DNA of 64,000 nucleotides from Crossaster papposus (lineage: Eukaryota > Echinodermata > Asteroidea > Velatida > Solasteridae): NCBI GenBank assembly GCA_037893245.1, contig JBAIAA010000751.1, forward strand, positions 248,001 through 312,000, written 5' to 3'. The notes beneath the pieces are model-generated. The model worked only from the letters and a program-made list of their open reading frames with translations, did not search any database and was not told where the DNA came from. The translations under genes and the position numbers were made by a program. Positions 31,487 through 42,759 of this stretch are shown here, piece by piece (position 1 is the first letter of the stretch; every line of letters starts with the position of its first letter).

Positions 31487-31930
31487 TTGAAAGGCATCTG
31501 TGCAAGATTAACAGCCTGAGTGTGTACATCCAAACAAGCAGAGAACCAGCAGTCACTTGCAAGTACTCAGAAACAATGTCCTGGGCTGACTGGAACCGAG
31601 CCATCATCACAAGGGCAGCAGTGTGCACATCCAGAACCAGAAGGGGGCATCAATCAGTGGAAAGTTTTTAAGAACAATGATCTCTATGGTAACTGATGTG
31701 TGCAAGCCATCCATGTAAGGGCATCAGTGATGCAGAGTCAGCGGATAGTCAGCAATCAATTTGTAAGAACTCTCAAACAACGTTCGAGGAACAACAGCCA
31801 AGTGCCATAGGAGCAGTATTATGCGCATCAAGAACCAGCAGGGAGTCATCACTCCAACCCATCCCTACAAGGGGAACAGCAGCCTCAAGAGAGCCAGCAA
31901 CAGTTGCAAGTTTTCAGTAACAATGATCCA
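31487..31930 (+). other. Downstream region with decayed tail repeats, unit 1
   Basis: After the stop the DNA keeps the tail pattern: CAAGCAGAGAACCAGCAGTC, ACTTGCAAGTACTCAGAAAC, GAGCCATCATCACAAGGGCA, CACATCCAGAACCAGAAG. These resemble PSSQG..HPE..QSL in the coding tail. It is either 3' UTR or former coding sequence left outside after the stop moved. Confidence 0.6.
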
Positions 31931-31965
31931 GGATAAAGTAGTAAGGGTAATAAAGTAGTAAGGGT

Positions 31966-32020
31966 AATATAATTTCAATGGTGTCTCTGCAAACCGCAGA
32001 GACACCATTGAAATTATATT
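31966..32020. repeat. Perfect hairpin, 25-bp arms, unique to unit 1
   Basis: AATATAATTTCAATGGTGTC plus TCTGC, loop AAACC, then the exact reverse complement. Units 2 and 3 contain only the right arm, so the left arm is a recent addition in unit 1. Confidence 0.92.
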
Positions 32021-32357
32021 TTCAAAAGATGCAAGTTGTCAGTAACAATGATGCAGGATTGACTGATGCTGAGATTTCAATGCAAGGAAGCATTCACTCA
32101 GAACTTACTGTTAATATATCCAACTCTCAAATCAGCATAGAAACTGTAGTCGAGCTCCGGTACTGATTAATATTCAAAGTTGTTTTGATTAGGCTTTGGT
32201 AATATTCCAGTTAAACAGATACATGTATTTGTGATACCAAACTATACCAAATGATGTGGCAATACATATTAATACTAAACAAAATGTTTGCAAAATACTG
32301 AAAAAGCTCACTATAAAATGTCAATACAATGCGTTCTCTCTTTAGGGATATTCTTAA

Positions 32358-32560
32358 CGCAGTGACTATCGTTATAGCAGTTGATCATCTTATTCCCTGA
32401 CTTACCCAGCCCAACATTGACAATACTCTGGACCTTTTACTCTTGGAAACTGACTATCAAATAGTCTGATTCCAAGAGCGATAACCAGATATTGTTGTCA
32501 ATGTCGGGCTGGGTAAGTCAAGGAATCAGATCGTCAACTTCCATAATGATAGCCACTGCG
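32358..32560. mobile_element. Foldback MITE, array unit 1
   Basis: CGCAGTGACTATCGTTATAG..TGACTTACCCAGCCCAACAT pairs with ATGTCGGGCTGGGTAAGTCA..ATAATGATAGCCACTGCG over nearly the full 203 bp. Shared by all units at the same place. Confidence 0.88.
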
Positions 32561-32939
32561 TATTCTTAATACTACAATGTTTCAGTGATGATATATTGCC
32601 GACTCTCAAAATAAATCCCAAAGGACCTACTACACAAGTCTAAATTTCAGACACTTCAAGCCCTTTTTTTCTCTAAAACACTTAATATATATTTTCATCT
32701 ATTTTTCATTTCTGTTCAACAAGAACTTGTGAGAATTTTGTTTAAATAGAGTAACAAATGTTTTAGTAATGCTCAAGTGATTACCGTTACTGAAGTTGTA
32801 AATAAGTGAGTAAATGTACAGATGCATACTTCTTATATACTTGTAATTTGTAATTGTTAAGCTGAAATAAGCACAAAGCCATAATTTGTCTATCACCGAC
32901 AGAGATGACCTTTCACAATGAAATCTACCTTTGTGCTTT

Positions 32940-33077
32940 TTAACCAGTTCGCGCCAGGATTATTTTGATACTGACCGGGCCCAGGCGCGGGATTATTTTT
33001 CATGACCCTCGATCCGAAACGGGTTCTGGCCAGCATTCTTGGGAGCCGGAACACGCCATTCGACGCGTACTGGTTAA
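32940..33077. mobile_element. TTAA-type MITE, array unit 1
   Basis: TTAACCAGTTCGCGCC at the left and CGTACTGGTTAA at the right; CGATCCGAAACGGGTTCTGG interior. Confidence 0.85.
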
Positions 33078-33380
33078 AGATACTTAGTCAATAATTTTTG
33101 AGTTTCACTCAAAATAGATTTATTTTTAAATTGTCATTTTTCTTACCATCTATGACAAACTAAAAAGTATAGTTCATGTTTCATTATTAAAAAATGTTTC
33201 ATTGATTTCAACTTAAATGTGGTCTGCAGATTACCGGGTTTCATATGACTGAAATAACCACCTAAAGTCATTTTGTGTTTTCAAAATAAAGCGTAAAGGT
33301 TGAAAATCCGTGAGTTTTGTTGTAAAGGCAGGCAGACGTCAAAGGCATTGTATTTGAAAGGGAACTTATAGGGGAGTTTA

Positions 33381-33727
33381 AGGGGCCGTCACACCATAAC
33401 GTTCTGGTCAACGTTCTCTGAACGTTGTAATCGTTCAATTTTCGAGCGTTCTAGAGTGAGGTGGACACATCTGGCGTGTGACTAGCGTGTGACTAACGCA
33501 TGAGGAGCGTGTAACAGCGACCAAGTAAGACACCCCTGAAAACTATTGGCGTGTGCTGACGTGTCACTGGCGCGCGACGAACGATTAGTCAACGTTAGAC
33601 GATTACCAGCGTTCACCATCGTTCACACAACGCTCTTCTGGCGCTATACCAGCGACCATGGACGATAACCAACGTTTCCTCTAACGTCATAGAACGCTGA
33701 CCAGAACGTTATGGTGTGGCGGCCCCT
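33381..33727. mobile_element. MITE with TTA target duplication, array unit 1
   Basis: TIRs AGGGGCCGTCACACCATAAC and its mirror GTTATGGTGTGGCGGCCCCT, continuing with GTTCTGG. Flanked by TTA on both sides. Units 4, 5 and 6 show the uninterrupted site GAGTTTAGGTTTAC. A 3-bp TTA duplication is typical of PIF/Harbinger elements. Confidence 0.9.
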
Positions 33728-33771
33728 TTAGGTTTACTTGTGTGTAAACTGTGACACTTAATAAAAAAGTG

Positions 33772-33930
33772 TGATCGATGTAAAAGGCCGATCGATCGAT
33801 CGATGTAAAAGCCCGATTGGTGGAAGGACAAATCAATAGATGCAAAAGACCGATCGATCAATGTAAAAGACCAATCAATAGATGTAAAAGACCGATCGAT
33901 CGATGTAAAAAAGACTGATCAATGTGCTGA
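33772..33930. repeat. GATCGATGTAAAAG minisatellite, unit 1
   Basis: Irregular 17-24-bp units of GACCGATCGATCGATGTAAAA. Present in every array unit. Confidence 0.85.
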
Positions 33931-34164
33931 TTGTAGTTTATGCCTCTTTGGAGTTCCATGTCCTTCTGCATTTGAAGTACAGGACCAAATATACCCAAAT
34001 CCACTCAAGTGGTGGTTGATATTGATGAACAACAGCTCATTACTGCACGATGGACAAAATTAGTGCCATTCTCCCAGCAGTGCCAACGTCCATCATAATC
34101 CAAATATATTCACCCCAGGCCTGCAGGACCAAGCTTTCCCGTTCCCCCACCACACCCCAACAAA

Positions 34165-34190
34165 CAAACAAACAAACAAACAAACAAAAC
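34165..34190. repeat. (CAAA)n microsatellite, unit 1
   Basis: CAAACAAACAAA run, also at about 38489-38514 and, shorter, near 53610. Confidence 0.9.
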
Positions 34191-34491
34191 AAGGGTATGG
34201 ATTTTGATAAATTTGGGAGGGTTATATATAGGGTTAAAGAAGCTTTAGTTTTGTCACTTTTCATTATCGGTAACATCAACCAATTTCAATCAAGGAAATA
34301 CGCATTTTATACATAATAATAAAAACTGAAACGACTTTAATTCTAAATGGCAGTATAGCGAAACTAAATTGTTACATACATATCACGTGCATTACAATAC
34401 AATTGTGGGAAAATATGGAGGAAATGTCAACCAAACTTTCTGTTTCAGATACACACTTTTAAAAGATCTCAAGGTGTTATATTCCCATTAG

Positions 34492-34498
34492 TATAAAA
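34492..34498 (+). promoter_or_regulatory. TATA box, copy 2
   Basis: TATAAAA, 67 bp before the ATG at 34559, in the array-wide context CATTAGTATAAAACTGGAGC. Start of transcription would be expected about 30 bp downstream. Confidence 0.65.
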
Positions 34499-34558
34499 CT
34501 GGAGCAATCTTGAACCAGAAACAAAAACGCGCTTCGCTCTATCTGCAGAAAATGTTGG

Positions 34559-35852
34559 ATGCAGCTCCAAGCTACACTGCACATGATGGGTTATAGCTAC
34601 GAAGACAACTCTACTCTATCAAATGATGTAAAAAAGCATCTTGAGAACTATTACGAGAGTGAAGACAGAACCGATCAAATAATATGGTTAAGTACTGAAA
34701 TCATTGCACCAATCGGCCTCCTCTTTATGTGTGTTTCTATTCACAGTCATTAGAGTGAAGTCCATGCGTACAATCATCAATATCTACTTATCCAATCTGG
34801 CTGTAGCTGACTCAGCCTTCCTTACAAGTGACTTTATATTTGCATTGTGTTCTCCCATCAAGTACAACGTTCTTGCTCAAAAAGTATTGGTAGTTGTCAG
34901 ATACACGCTTCTTGCCGTTTCTAATTTCTTTGTGGTGACCATAGCAGCTGAGAGATTCTCGGCAGTGCGTAATCCTCTGACACACAAAGAAAAAGCCTCT
35001 AAATCCCGAGCAGCAAAGATATCAGCAGGAGTATGGGTGCCTACAATTATTGTTGGTGTGATTCTGATATTTTTATCAGAGACTATCATTGAGGATGTTG
35101 TTATTTGGATTAATTACATTATTGCCAATGTTTGCTTGATAGCAACTCTTGCTTTGTACATCTATGTGGTAGTGAAAGTGCGCAGACAATCAGCCCTGTT
35201 GCCAAACCGTCCCAAGCGAGCAGGCAAGGTCTTCTGTATGGTGATCATCAATACTGCTGTTTTCTTCATTTTGAACTCAATACGCAGTGCATTGTTAATT
35301 CTTGTAATTGTGCAAAGCAAGAGTTTCATACATAGGCGTACATATTCACAGGCTGTTGATTTTCTACAAAATGCAGAAAAACTTAACATTCTGACTATTT
35401 GTAATACAATTTTTGAACATTTCAATAGTTCAATCAATTCCCTGGTCTACAGTGCCACAAACGCAGACTATCGTGCAGCTGTAGTCAAGGATTTCTCATT
35501 CCTCAAACTGTGCTGTCGTTGCTGCCCAAGACAGAATCCCAGCCAACCATCGCAGCCAGGAAAGCAGATTGAGCTTCGTGTGATTCCACAGGCAGAAAAT
35601 GACCAAGAGCACCATGCTGCCAGGCCAAGCAGCAGCAAGCCACCAAGCCAAGGGCGCGCACAACACCCAGAGAGTAAGCAGTCACTGGACAGCTGTCAAG
35701 AACAATGTTCCAGACAAAGCAGCAGCAGGTTATTCACGCCCAGTCAACAACATGTTGAAGTGCATGTTGAGGTACATGCAGAACCAGCGGGGACCCCAGC
35801 GCTTGCAAGTTCGAATCGGGAACAATGCTCTAGTATAGTAAAGTCTGACTGA
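34559..35852 (+). pseudogene. GPCR array copy 2, frameshift in TM1
   Basis: Starts like the other copies (MQLQATLHMMGYSYEDNST) but lost two bases in TM1 near 34728 (CTCTTTATGTG against CTCTTAAACTGTG). The first frame stops at about 34753. TM1 end to C-terminus is open in the other frame and almost identical to copy 1. The first in-frame ATG after the shift (KSMRT) would give a protein without TM1, so it is probably dead. The N-terminal part resembles copies 4-6, the rest copy 1. Confidence 0.85.
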
Positions 35853-36678
35853 TTGAAAGGCATCTGTGCAAGATTAACAGCCTGAGTGTGTACATCCAAA
35901 CAAGCAGAGAACCAGCAGTCACTTGCAAGTACTCAGAAACAATGTCCTGGGCTGACTGGAACCGAGCCATCATCACAAGGGCAGCAGTGTGCACATCCAG
36001 AACCAGAAGGGGGCATCAATCAGTGGAAAGTTTTTAAGAACAATGATCTCTATGGTAACTGATGTGTGCAAGCCATCCATGTAAGGGCATCAGTGATGCA
36101 GAGTCAGCGGATAGTCAGCAATCAATTTGTAAGAACTCTCAAACAACGTTCGAGGAACAACAGCCAAGTGCCATAGGAGCAGTATTATGCGCATCAAGAA
36201 CCAGCAGGGAGTCATCACTCCAACCCATCCCTACAAGGGGAACAGCGGCCTCAAGAGAGCCAGCAACAGTTGCAAGTTTTCAGTAACAATGATCCAGGAT
36301 AAAGTAGTAAGGGTTTGCAGAGACACCATTGAAATTATATTTTCGAAAGATGCAAGTTGTCAGTAACAATGATGCAGGATTGACTGATGCTGAGATTTCA
36401 GTGCAAGGAAGCATTCACTCAGAACTTACTGTTAATATATCCAACTCTCAAATCAGCATAGAAACTGTATTCGAGCTCCGGTACTGATTAATATTCAAAG
36501 TTGTTTTGATTAGGCTTTGGTAATATTCCAGTTAAACAGATACATGTATTTGTGATACCAAACTATACCAAATGATGTGGCAATACATATTGATACTAAA
36601 CAAAATGTTTGCAAAATACTGAAAAAGCTCACTATAAAATGTCAATACAATGCGTTCTCTCTTTAGGGATATTCTTAA

Positions 36679-36881
36679 CGCAGTGACTATCGTTATAGCA
36701 GTTGATCATCTTATTCCCTGACTTACCCAGCCCAACATTGACAATACTCTGGACCTTTTACTCTTGGAAACTGACTATCAAATAGTCTGATTCCAAGAGC
36801 GATAACCAGATATTGTTGTCAATGTCGGGCTGGGTAAGTCAAGGAATCAGATCGTCAACTTCCATAATGATAGCCACTGCG
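36679..36881. mobile_element. Foldback MITE, array unit 2
   Basis: Same position and arms as in unit 1. Confidence 0.88.
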
Positions 36882-37266
36882 TATTCTTAATACTACAATG
36901 TTTCAGTGATGATATATTGCCGACTCTCAAAATAAATCCCAAAGGACCTACTAGTACTACACAAGTCTAAATTTCAGACACTTCAAGCCCTTTTTTTCTC
37001 TAAAACACTTAATATATATTTTCATCTATTTTTCATTTCTGTTCAACAAGAACTTGTGAGAATTTTGTTTAAATAGAGTAACAAATGTTTTAGTAATGCT
37101 CAAGTGATTACCGTTACTGAAGTTGTAAATAAGTGAGTAAATGTACAGATGCATACTTCTTATATACTTGTAATTTGTAATTGTTAAGCTGAAATAAGCA
37201 CAAAGCCATAATTTGTCTATCACCGACAGAGATGACCTTTCACAATGAAATCTACCTTTGTGCTTT

Positions 37267-37404
37267 TTAACCAGTTCACGCCAGGATTATTTTGATACTG
37301 ACCGGGCCCAGGCGCGGGATTATTTTTCATGACCCTCGATCCGAAACGGGTTCTGGCCAGCATTCTTGGGAGCCGGAACACGCCATTCGACGCGTACTGG
37401 TTAA
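37267..37404. mobile_element. TTAA-type MITE, array unit 2
   Basis: TTAACCAGTTCACGCC to CGTACTGGTTAA. Confidence 0.85.
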
Positions 37405-37707
37405 AGATACTTAGTCAATAATTTTTGAGTTTCACTCAAAATAGATTTATTTTTAAATTGTCATTTTTCTTACCATCTATGACAAACTAAAAAGTATAGT
37501 TCATGTTTCATTATTAAAAAATGTTTCATTGATTTCAACTTAAATGTGGTCTGCAGATTACCGGGTTTCATATGACTGAAATAACCACCTAAAGTCATTT
37601 TGTGTTTTCAAAATAAAGCGTAAAGGTTGAAAATCCGTGAGTTTTGTTGTAAAGGCAGGCAGACGTCAAAGGCATTGTATTTGAAAGGGAACTTATAGGG
37701 GAGTTTA

Positions 37708-38054
37708 AGGGGCCGTCACACCATAACGTTCTGGTCAACGTTCTCTGAACGTTGTAATCGTTCAATTTTCGAGCGTTCTAGAGTGAGGTGGACACATCTG
37801 GCGTGTGACTAGCGTGTGACTAACGCATGAGGAGCGTGTAACAGCGACCAAGTAAGACACCCCTGAAAACTATTGGCGTGTGCTGACGTGTCACTGGCGC
37901 GCGACGAACGATTAGTCAACGTTAGACGATTACCAGCGTTCACCATCGTTCACACAACGCTCTTCTGGCGCTATACCAGCGACCATGGACGATAACCAAC
38001 GTTTCCTCTAACGTCATAGAACGCTGACCAGAACGTTATGGTGTGGCGGCCCCT
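37708..38054. mobile_element. MITE with TTA target duplication, array unit 2
   Basis: Same 347-bp element and insertion point as in unit 1, so it was inserted before units 1 and 2 duplicated. Confidence 0.9.
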
Positions 38055-38098
38055 TTAGGTTTACTTGTGTGTAAACTGTGACACTTAATAAAAAAGTG

Positions 38099-38257
38099 TG
38101 ATCGATGTAAAAGGCCGATCGATCGATCGATGTAAAAGCCCGATTGGTGGAAGGACAAATCAATAGATGCAAAAGACCGATCGATCAATGTAAAAGACCA
38201 ATCAATAGATGTAAAAGACCGATCGATCGATGTAAAAAAGACTGATCAATGTGCTGA
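38099..38257. repeat. GATCGATGTAAAAG minisatellite, unit 2
   Basis: Same repeat pattern as unit 1. Confidence 0.85.
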
Positions 38258-38818
38258 TTGTAGTTTATGCCTCTTTGGAGTTCCATGTCCTTCTGCATTT
38301 GAAGTACAGGACCAAATATACCCAAATCCACTCAAGTGGTGGTTGATATTGATGAACAACAGCTTATTACTGCACGATGGACAAAATTAGTGCCATTCTC
38401 CCAGCAGTGCCAACGTCCATCATAATCCAAATATATTCACCCCAGGCCTGCAGGACCAAGCTTTCCCGTTCCCCCACCACACCCCAACAAACAAACAAAC
38501 AAACAAACAAACAAAACAAGGGTATGGATTTTGATAAATTTGGGAGGGTTATATATAGGGTTAAAGAAGCTTTAGTTTTGTCACTTTTCATTATCGGTAA
38601 CATCAACCAATTTCAATCAAGGAAATACGCATTTTATACATAATAATAAAAACTGAAACGACTTTAATTCTAAATGGCAGTATAGCGAAACTAAATTGTT
38701 ACATACATATCACGTGCATTACAATACAATTGTGGGAAAATATGGAGGAAATGTCAACCAAACTTTCTGTTTCAGATACACACTTTTAAAAGATCTCAAG
38801 GTGTTATATTCCCATTAG

Positions 38819-38825
38819 TATAAAA
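38819..38825 (+). promoter_or_regulatory. TATA box, copy 3
   Basis: TATAAAA 67 bp before the ATG at 38886. Confidence 0.65.
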
Positions 38826-38885
38826 CTGGAGCAATCTTGAACCAGAAACAAAAACGCGCTTCGCTCTATCTGCAGAAAATGTTGG

Positions 38886-40184
38886 ATGCAGCTCCAAGCT
38901 ACACTGCACATGATGGGTGATAGCTACGAAGACAACTCTACTCTATCAAATGATGTAAAAAAGCATCTTGAGAACTATTACGAGAGTGAAGACAGAACCG
39001 ATCAAATAATATGGTTAAGTACTGAAATCATTGCACCAATCGGCCTCCTCTTTATGTGTGTTTCTATTCACAGTCATTAGAGTGAAGTCCATGCGTACAA
39101 TCATCAATATCTACTTATCCAATCTGGCTGTAGCTGACTCAGCCTTCCTTACAAGTGACTTTATATTTGCATTGTGTTCTCCCATCAAGTACAACTTCCT
39201 TGCTCAAAAAGTATGGGTAGTTGTCAGATACACGCTTCTTGCCGTTTCTAATTTCTTTGTGGTCACCGTAGCAGCTGAGAGATTCTCTGCAGTGCGTAGG
39301 CTAATCCTCTGACACACAAAGAAAAAGCCTCTAAATCTCGAGCAGCAAAGATATCAGCAGGAGTCTGGGTGCCTACAATCATTGTTGGTGTGATTCAGAT
39401 ATTCTTACCAAAGACTATCATTGATGATGTCGTTATTTGGATTAATTACATTATTGCCATTGTTTGCTTGATAGCAACTCTTGCTTTGTACATCTATGTG
39501 GTAGTGAAAGTGCGCAGACAATCAGCCCTGTTGCCAAACCGTCCCAAGCGAGCAGGCAAGGTCCTCTGTATGGTGATCATCAATACTGCTGTTTTCTTCA
39601 TTTTGAACTCAATACGCAGTGCATTGTCAATTCTTGTAATTGTGCAAAGCAACAATTTAATACATAGGCCTACATATTCACTGGCTGTTGATTTTCTACA
39701 AAATGCAGAAAAAATTAACATTCTGACTATATGTAATACAATTTTTGAACATTTCAATAGTTCAATCAATTCCCTGGTCTACAGTGCCACAAACGCAGAC
39801 TATCGTGCAGCTGTAGTCAAGGATTTCTCATTCCTCAAACTGTGCTGTCGTTGCTGCCCAAGACAGAATCCCAGCCAACCATCGCAGCCAGGAAAGCAGA
39901 TTGAGCTTCGTGTGATTCCACAGGCAGAAAATGACCAAGAGCATTATGCTGCCAGGCCAAGCAGCAGCAAGCCACCAAGCCAAGGGCGCGCACAACACCC
40001 AGAAAGTAAGCAGTCACTGGACAGCTGTCAAGAACAATGTTCCAGGCAAAGCAGCAGCAGGTTATTCACGCCCAGTCAACAACATGTTGAAGTGCATGTT
40101 GAGGTACATGCAGAACCAGCGGGGACCCCAGCGCTTGCAAGTTCGAATCGGGAACAATGCTCTAGTATAGTAAAGTCTGACTGA
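38886..40184 (+). pseudogene. GPCR array copy 3, two frameshifts
   Basis: Carries the same 2-bp loss in TM1 as copy 2 (near 39055) plus a 5-bp insertion (GGCTA) near 39299-39303, just after the ERF motif. Together they restore the original frame, so from 39304 the reading is open to 40184. Between the two lesions the frame is wrong for about 80 codons covering TM2 and TM3. TM5-TM7 and the tail resemble copy 1 with a few more changes. Not a working receptor. Confidence 0.88.
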
Positions 40185-41006
40185 TTGAAAGGCATCCGTG
40201 CAAGATTAAAAGTGTGTACATCCAGAACAAGCAGAGAACCAGCAGTCACTTGCAAGTACTCAGAAACAATGTCCTGGGCTGACTGGAACCGAGCCATCAT
40301 CACAAGGGCAGCAGTGTGTACATCCAGAACCAGAAGGGGGCATCAATCAGTGGAAAGTTTTTAAGAACAATGATCTCTATACTGATGTGTGCAAGCCATC
40401 CATGTAAGGGCATCAGTGATGCAGAGTCAGCGGATAGTCATCAGCAATCAATTTGTAAGAACTCTCAAACAACGTTCGAGGAACAACAGCCAAGTGCCAT
40501 AGGAGCAGTATTATGCGCATCAAGAACCAGCAGGGAGTCATCACTCCAACCCATCCCTACAAGGGGAACAGCGGCCTCAAGAGAGCCAGCAACAGTTGCA
40601 AGTTTTCAGTAACAATGATCCAGGATAAAGTAGTAAGGGTTTGCAGAGACACCATTGAAATTATATTTTCGAAAGATGCAAGTTGTCAGTAACAATGATG
40701 CAGGATTGACTGATGCTGAGATTTCAATGCAAGGAAGCATTCACTCAGAACTTACTGTTAATATATCCAACTCTCAAATCAGCATAGAAACTTTATTCGA
40801 GCTCCGGTACTGATTAATATTCAAAGTTGTTTTGATTAGGCTTTGGTAATATTCCAGTTAAACAGATACATGTATTTGTGATACCAAACTATACCAAATG
40901 ATGTGGCAATACATATTGATACTAAACAAAATGTTTGCAAAATACTGAAAAAGCTCACTATAAAATGTCAATACAATGCGTTCTCTCTCCCTAGGGATAT
41001 TCTTTA

Positions 41007-41209
41007 CGCAGTGACTATCGTTATAGCAGTTGATCATCTTATTCCCTGACTTACCCAGTCCAACATTTACAATACTCTGGACCTTTTACTCTTGGAAACT
41101 AACTATCAAATAGTCTGATTACAAGAGCGATAACCAGATATTGTTGTCAATGTCGGGCTGGGTAAGTCAAGGAATCAGATCGTCAACTTCCATAATGATA
41201 GCCACTGCG
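41007..41209. mobile_element. Foldback MITE, array unit 3
   Basis: CGCAGTGACTATCG..GATAGCCACTGCG, as in unit 1. Confidence 0.88.
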
Positions 41210-41590
41210 TATTCTTAATACTACAATGTTTCAGTGATGATATATTGCCGACTCTCAAAATAAATCCCAAAGGACCTACTACACAAGTCTAAATTTTAGA
41301 CACTTCAAGCCCTTTTTTTCTCTAAAACACTTAATATATATTTTTACCTATATTTCATTTCTGTTCAACAAGAACTTGTGAACATTTTGTTTAAATAGAG
41401 TAACAAATGTTTTAGTAATTAATGCTCGAATGATTACCGTTACTGAAGTTGTAAATAAGTGAGTAAATGTACACATGCATATTTCCTATATACTTGTAAT
41501 TTGTAATTGTTAAGCTAAAATAAGCACAAAGCCATATTGTCTATCACCGACAGAGATTACCTTTCACAATGAAATCTACCTTTGTGCTTT

Positions 41591-41728
41591 TTAACCAGTT
41601 CGCGCCAGGATTATTTTGATACTGACCGGGCCCAGGCGCGGGATTATTTTTCATGACCCTCGATCCGAAACGGGTTCTGGCCAGCATTCTTGGGAGCCGG
41701 AACACGCCATTCGACGCGTACTGGTTAA
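41591..41728. mobile_element. TTAA-type MITE, array unit 3
   Basis: TTAA at both ends, as in unit 1. Confidence 0.85.
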
Positions 41729-42073
41729 AGATACTTAGTCAATAATTTTGGAGTTTCACTCAAAATAGATTTATTTTTAAATTGTCATTTTTTTTACCAT
41801 CTATGACAAACTAAAAAGTATAGTTCATGTTTCATTATTAAAAAATGTTTCATTGATTTCAACTTAAATGTGGTCTGCAGATTACCGGGTTTCATATGAC
41901 TGAAATAACCCCCTAAAGTCATTTTTTGTTGTCAAAATAAAACATACAAATATAAAATCCGTGAGTTTTGTTGGTCAAGGCAGGCAGACGTCAAAGGCAT
42001 TGTATTTGAAAGGGAACTTATAGGGGAGTTTGGTTAACGTATGTGTAAACTGTGACACATAATTGCAAAGTGT

Positions 42074-42207
42074 GATCGATGTAAAAGACCACTCGGTCGA
42101 TGTAAAAGACCGATCGATCGATGTAAAAGCCCGAGTGATGGGAGAACCGATCAATAGATGTAAAAGACCAATCAATAGATGTAAAAGACCGATCGATCGA
42201 TGTAAAC
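42074..42207. repeat. GATCGATGTAAAAG minisatellite, unit 3
   Basis: Shorter version with CACTCGGTCGATGTAAAAG units. The TTA-flanked MITE is absent upstream of it. Confidence 0.85.
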
Positions 42208-42691
42208 GACTGATCAATGTGTTGATTGGACTTCATGCCTCTTTGGTGTTCAATACCCTACTGCATTTTAAGTACAGGACCAAATCTACCCAAATCCACT
42301 CAAGTGGTGGTTGATATTGATGAACAACAGCTCATTACTGCACAATGAACAAAGTCAGTCACATTCTGCCAGCAGTATACCAACGTCCATCATAATCCAA
42401 ATATATTCACCCCAGGCCTGTTTTTTCACTTTTCAGTATCGGTAACATCAACCAATTTCAATCAAGGAATTACGCATTGTACATAATAATAAAAACTGAA
42501 ACAACTTAAATTCTAAATGGCAGTAGCGAAACTAAATTGTCTGCTTTGGGTGGTAACTGCTGTCATGAGATACATGCATATCACGTGCATTACAATACAA
42601 TTGTGAGAAAATATGGAGGGAATGTCAACCAAACTTTCTGTTTCAGCTATACACACTTTTAGAAGATCTCAATGTGCTGTATTCCAATTAG

Positions 42692-42698
42692 TATAAAA
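42692..42698 (+). promoter_or_regulatory. TATA box, copy 4
   Basis: TATAAAA 68 bp before the ATG at 42760. Confidence 0.65.
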
Positions 42699-42759
42699 CT
42701 GGAGCAATCTTAAACCAGAAAAAAAAAATGCGCTTCGCTCTATCTGCAGAAAATGTTGG

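Noticed and set aside
34704..35852. Copy 2 as a complete 382-residue receptor from 34704
   Set aside because: That frame begins at TTG, not ATG, and would lack the extracellular end and most of TM1; treated as a frameshifted pseudogene.
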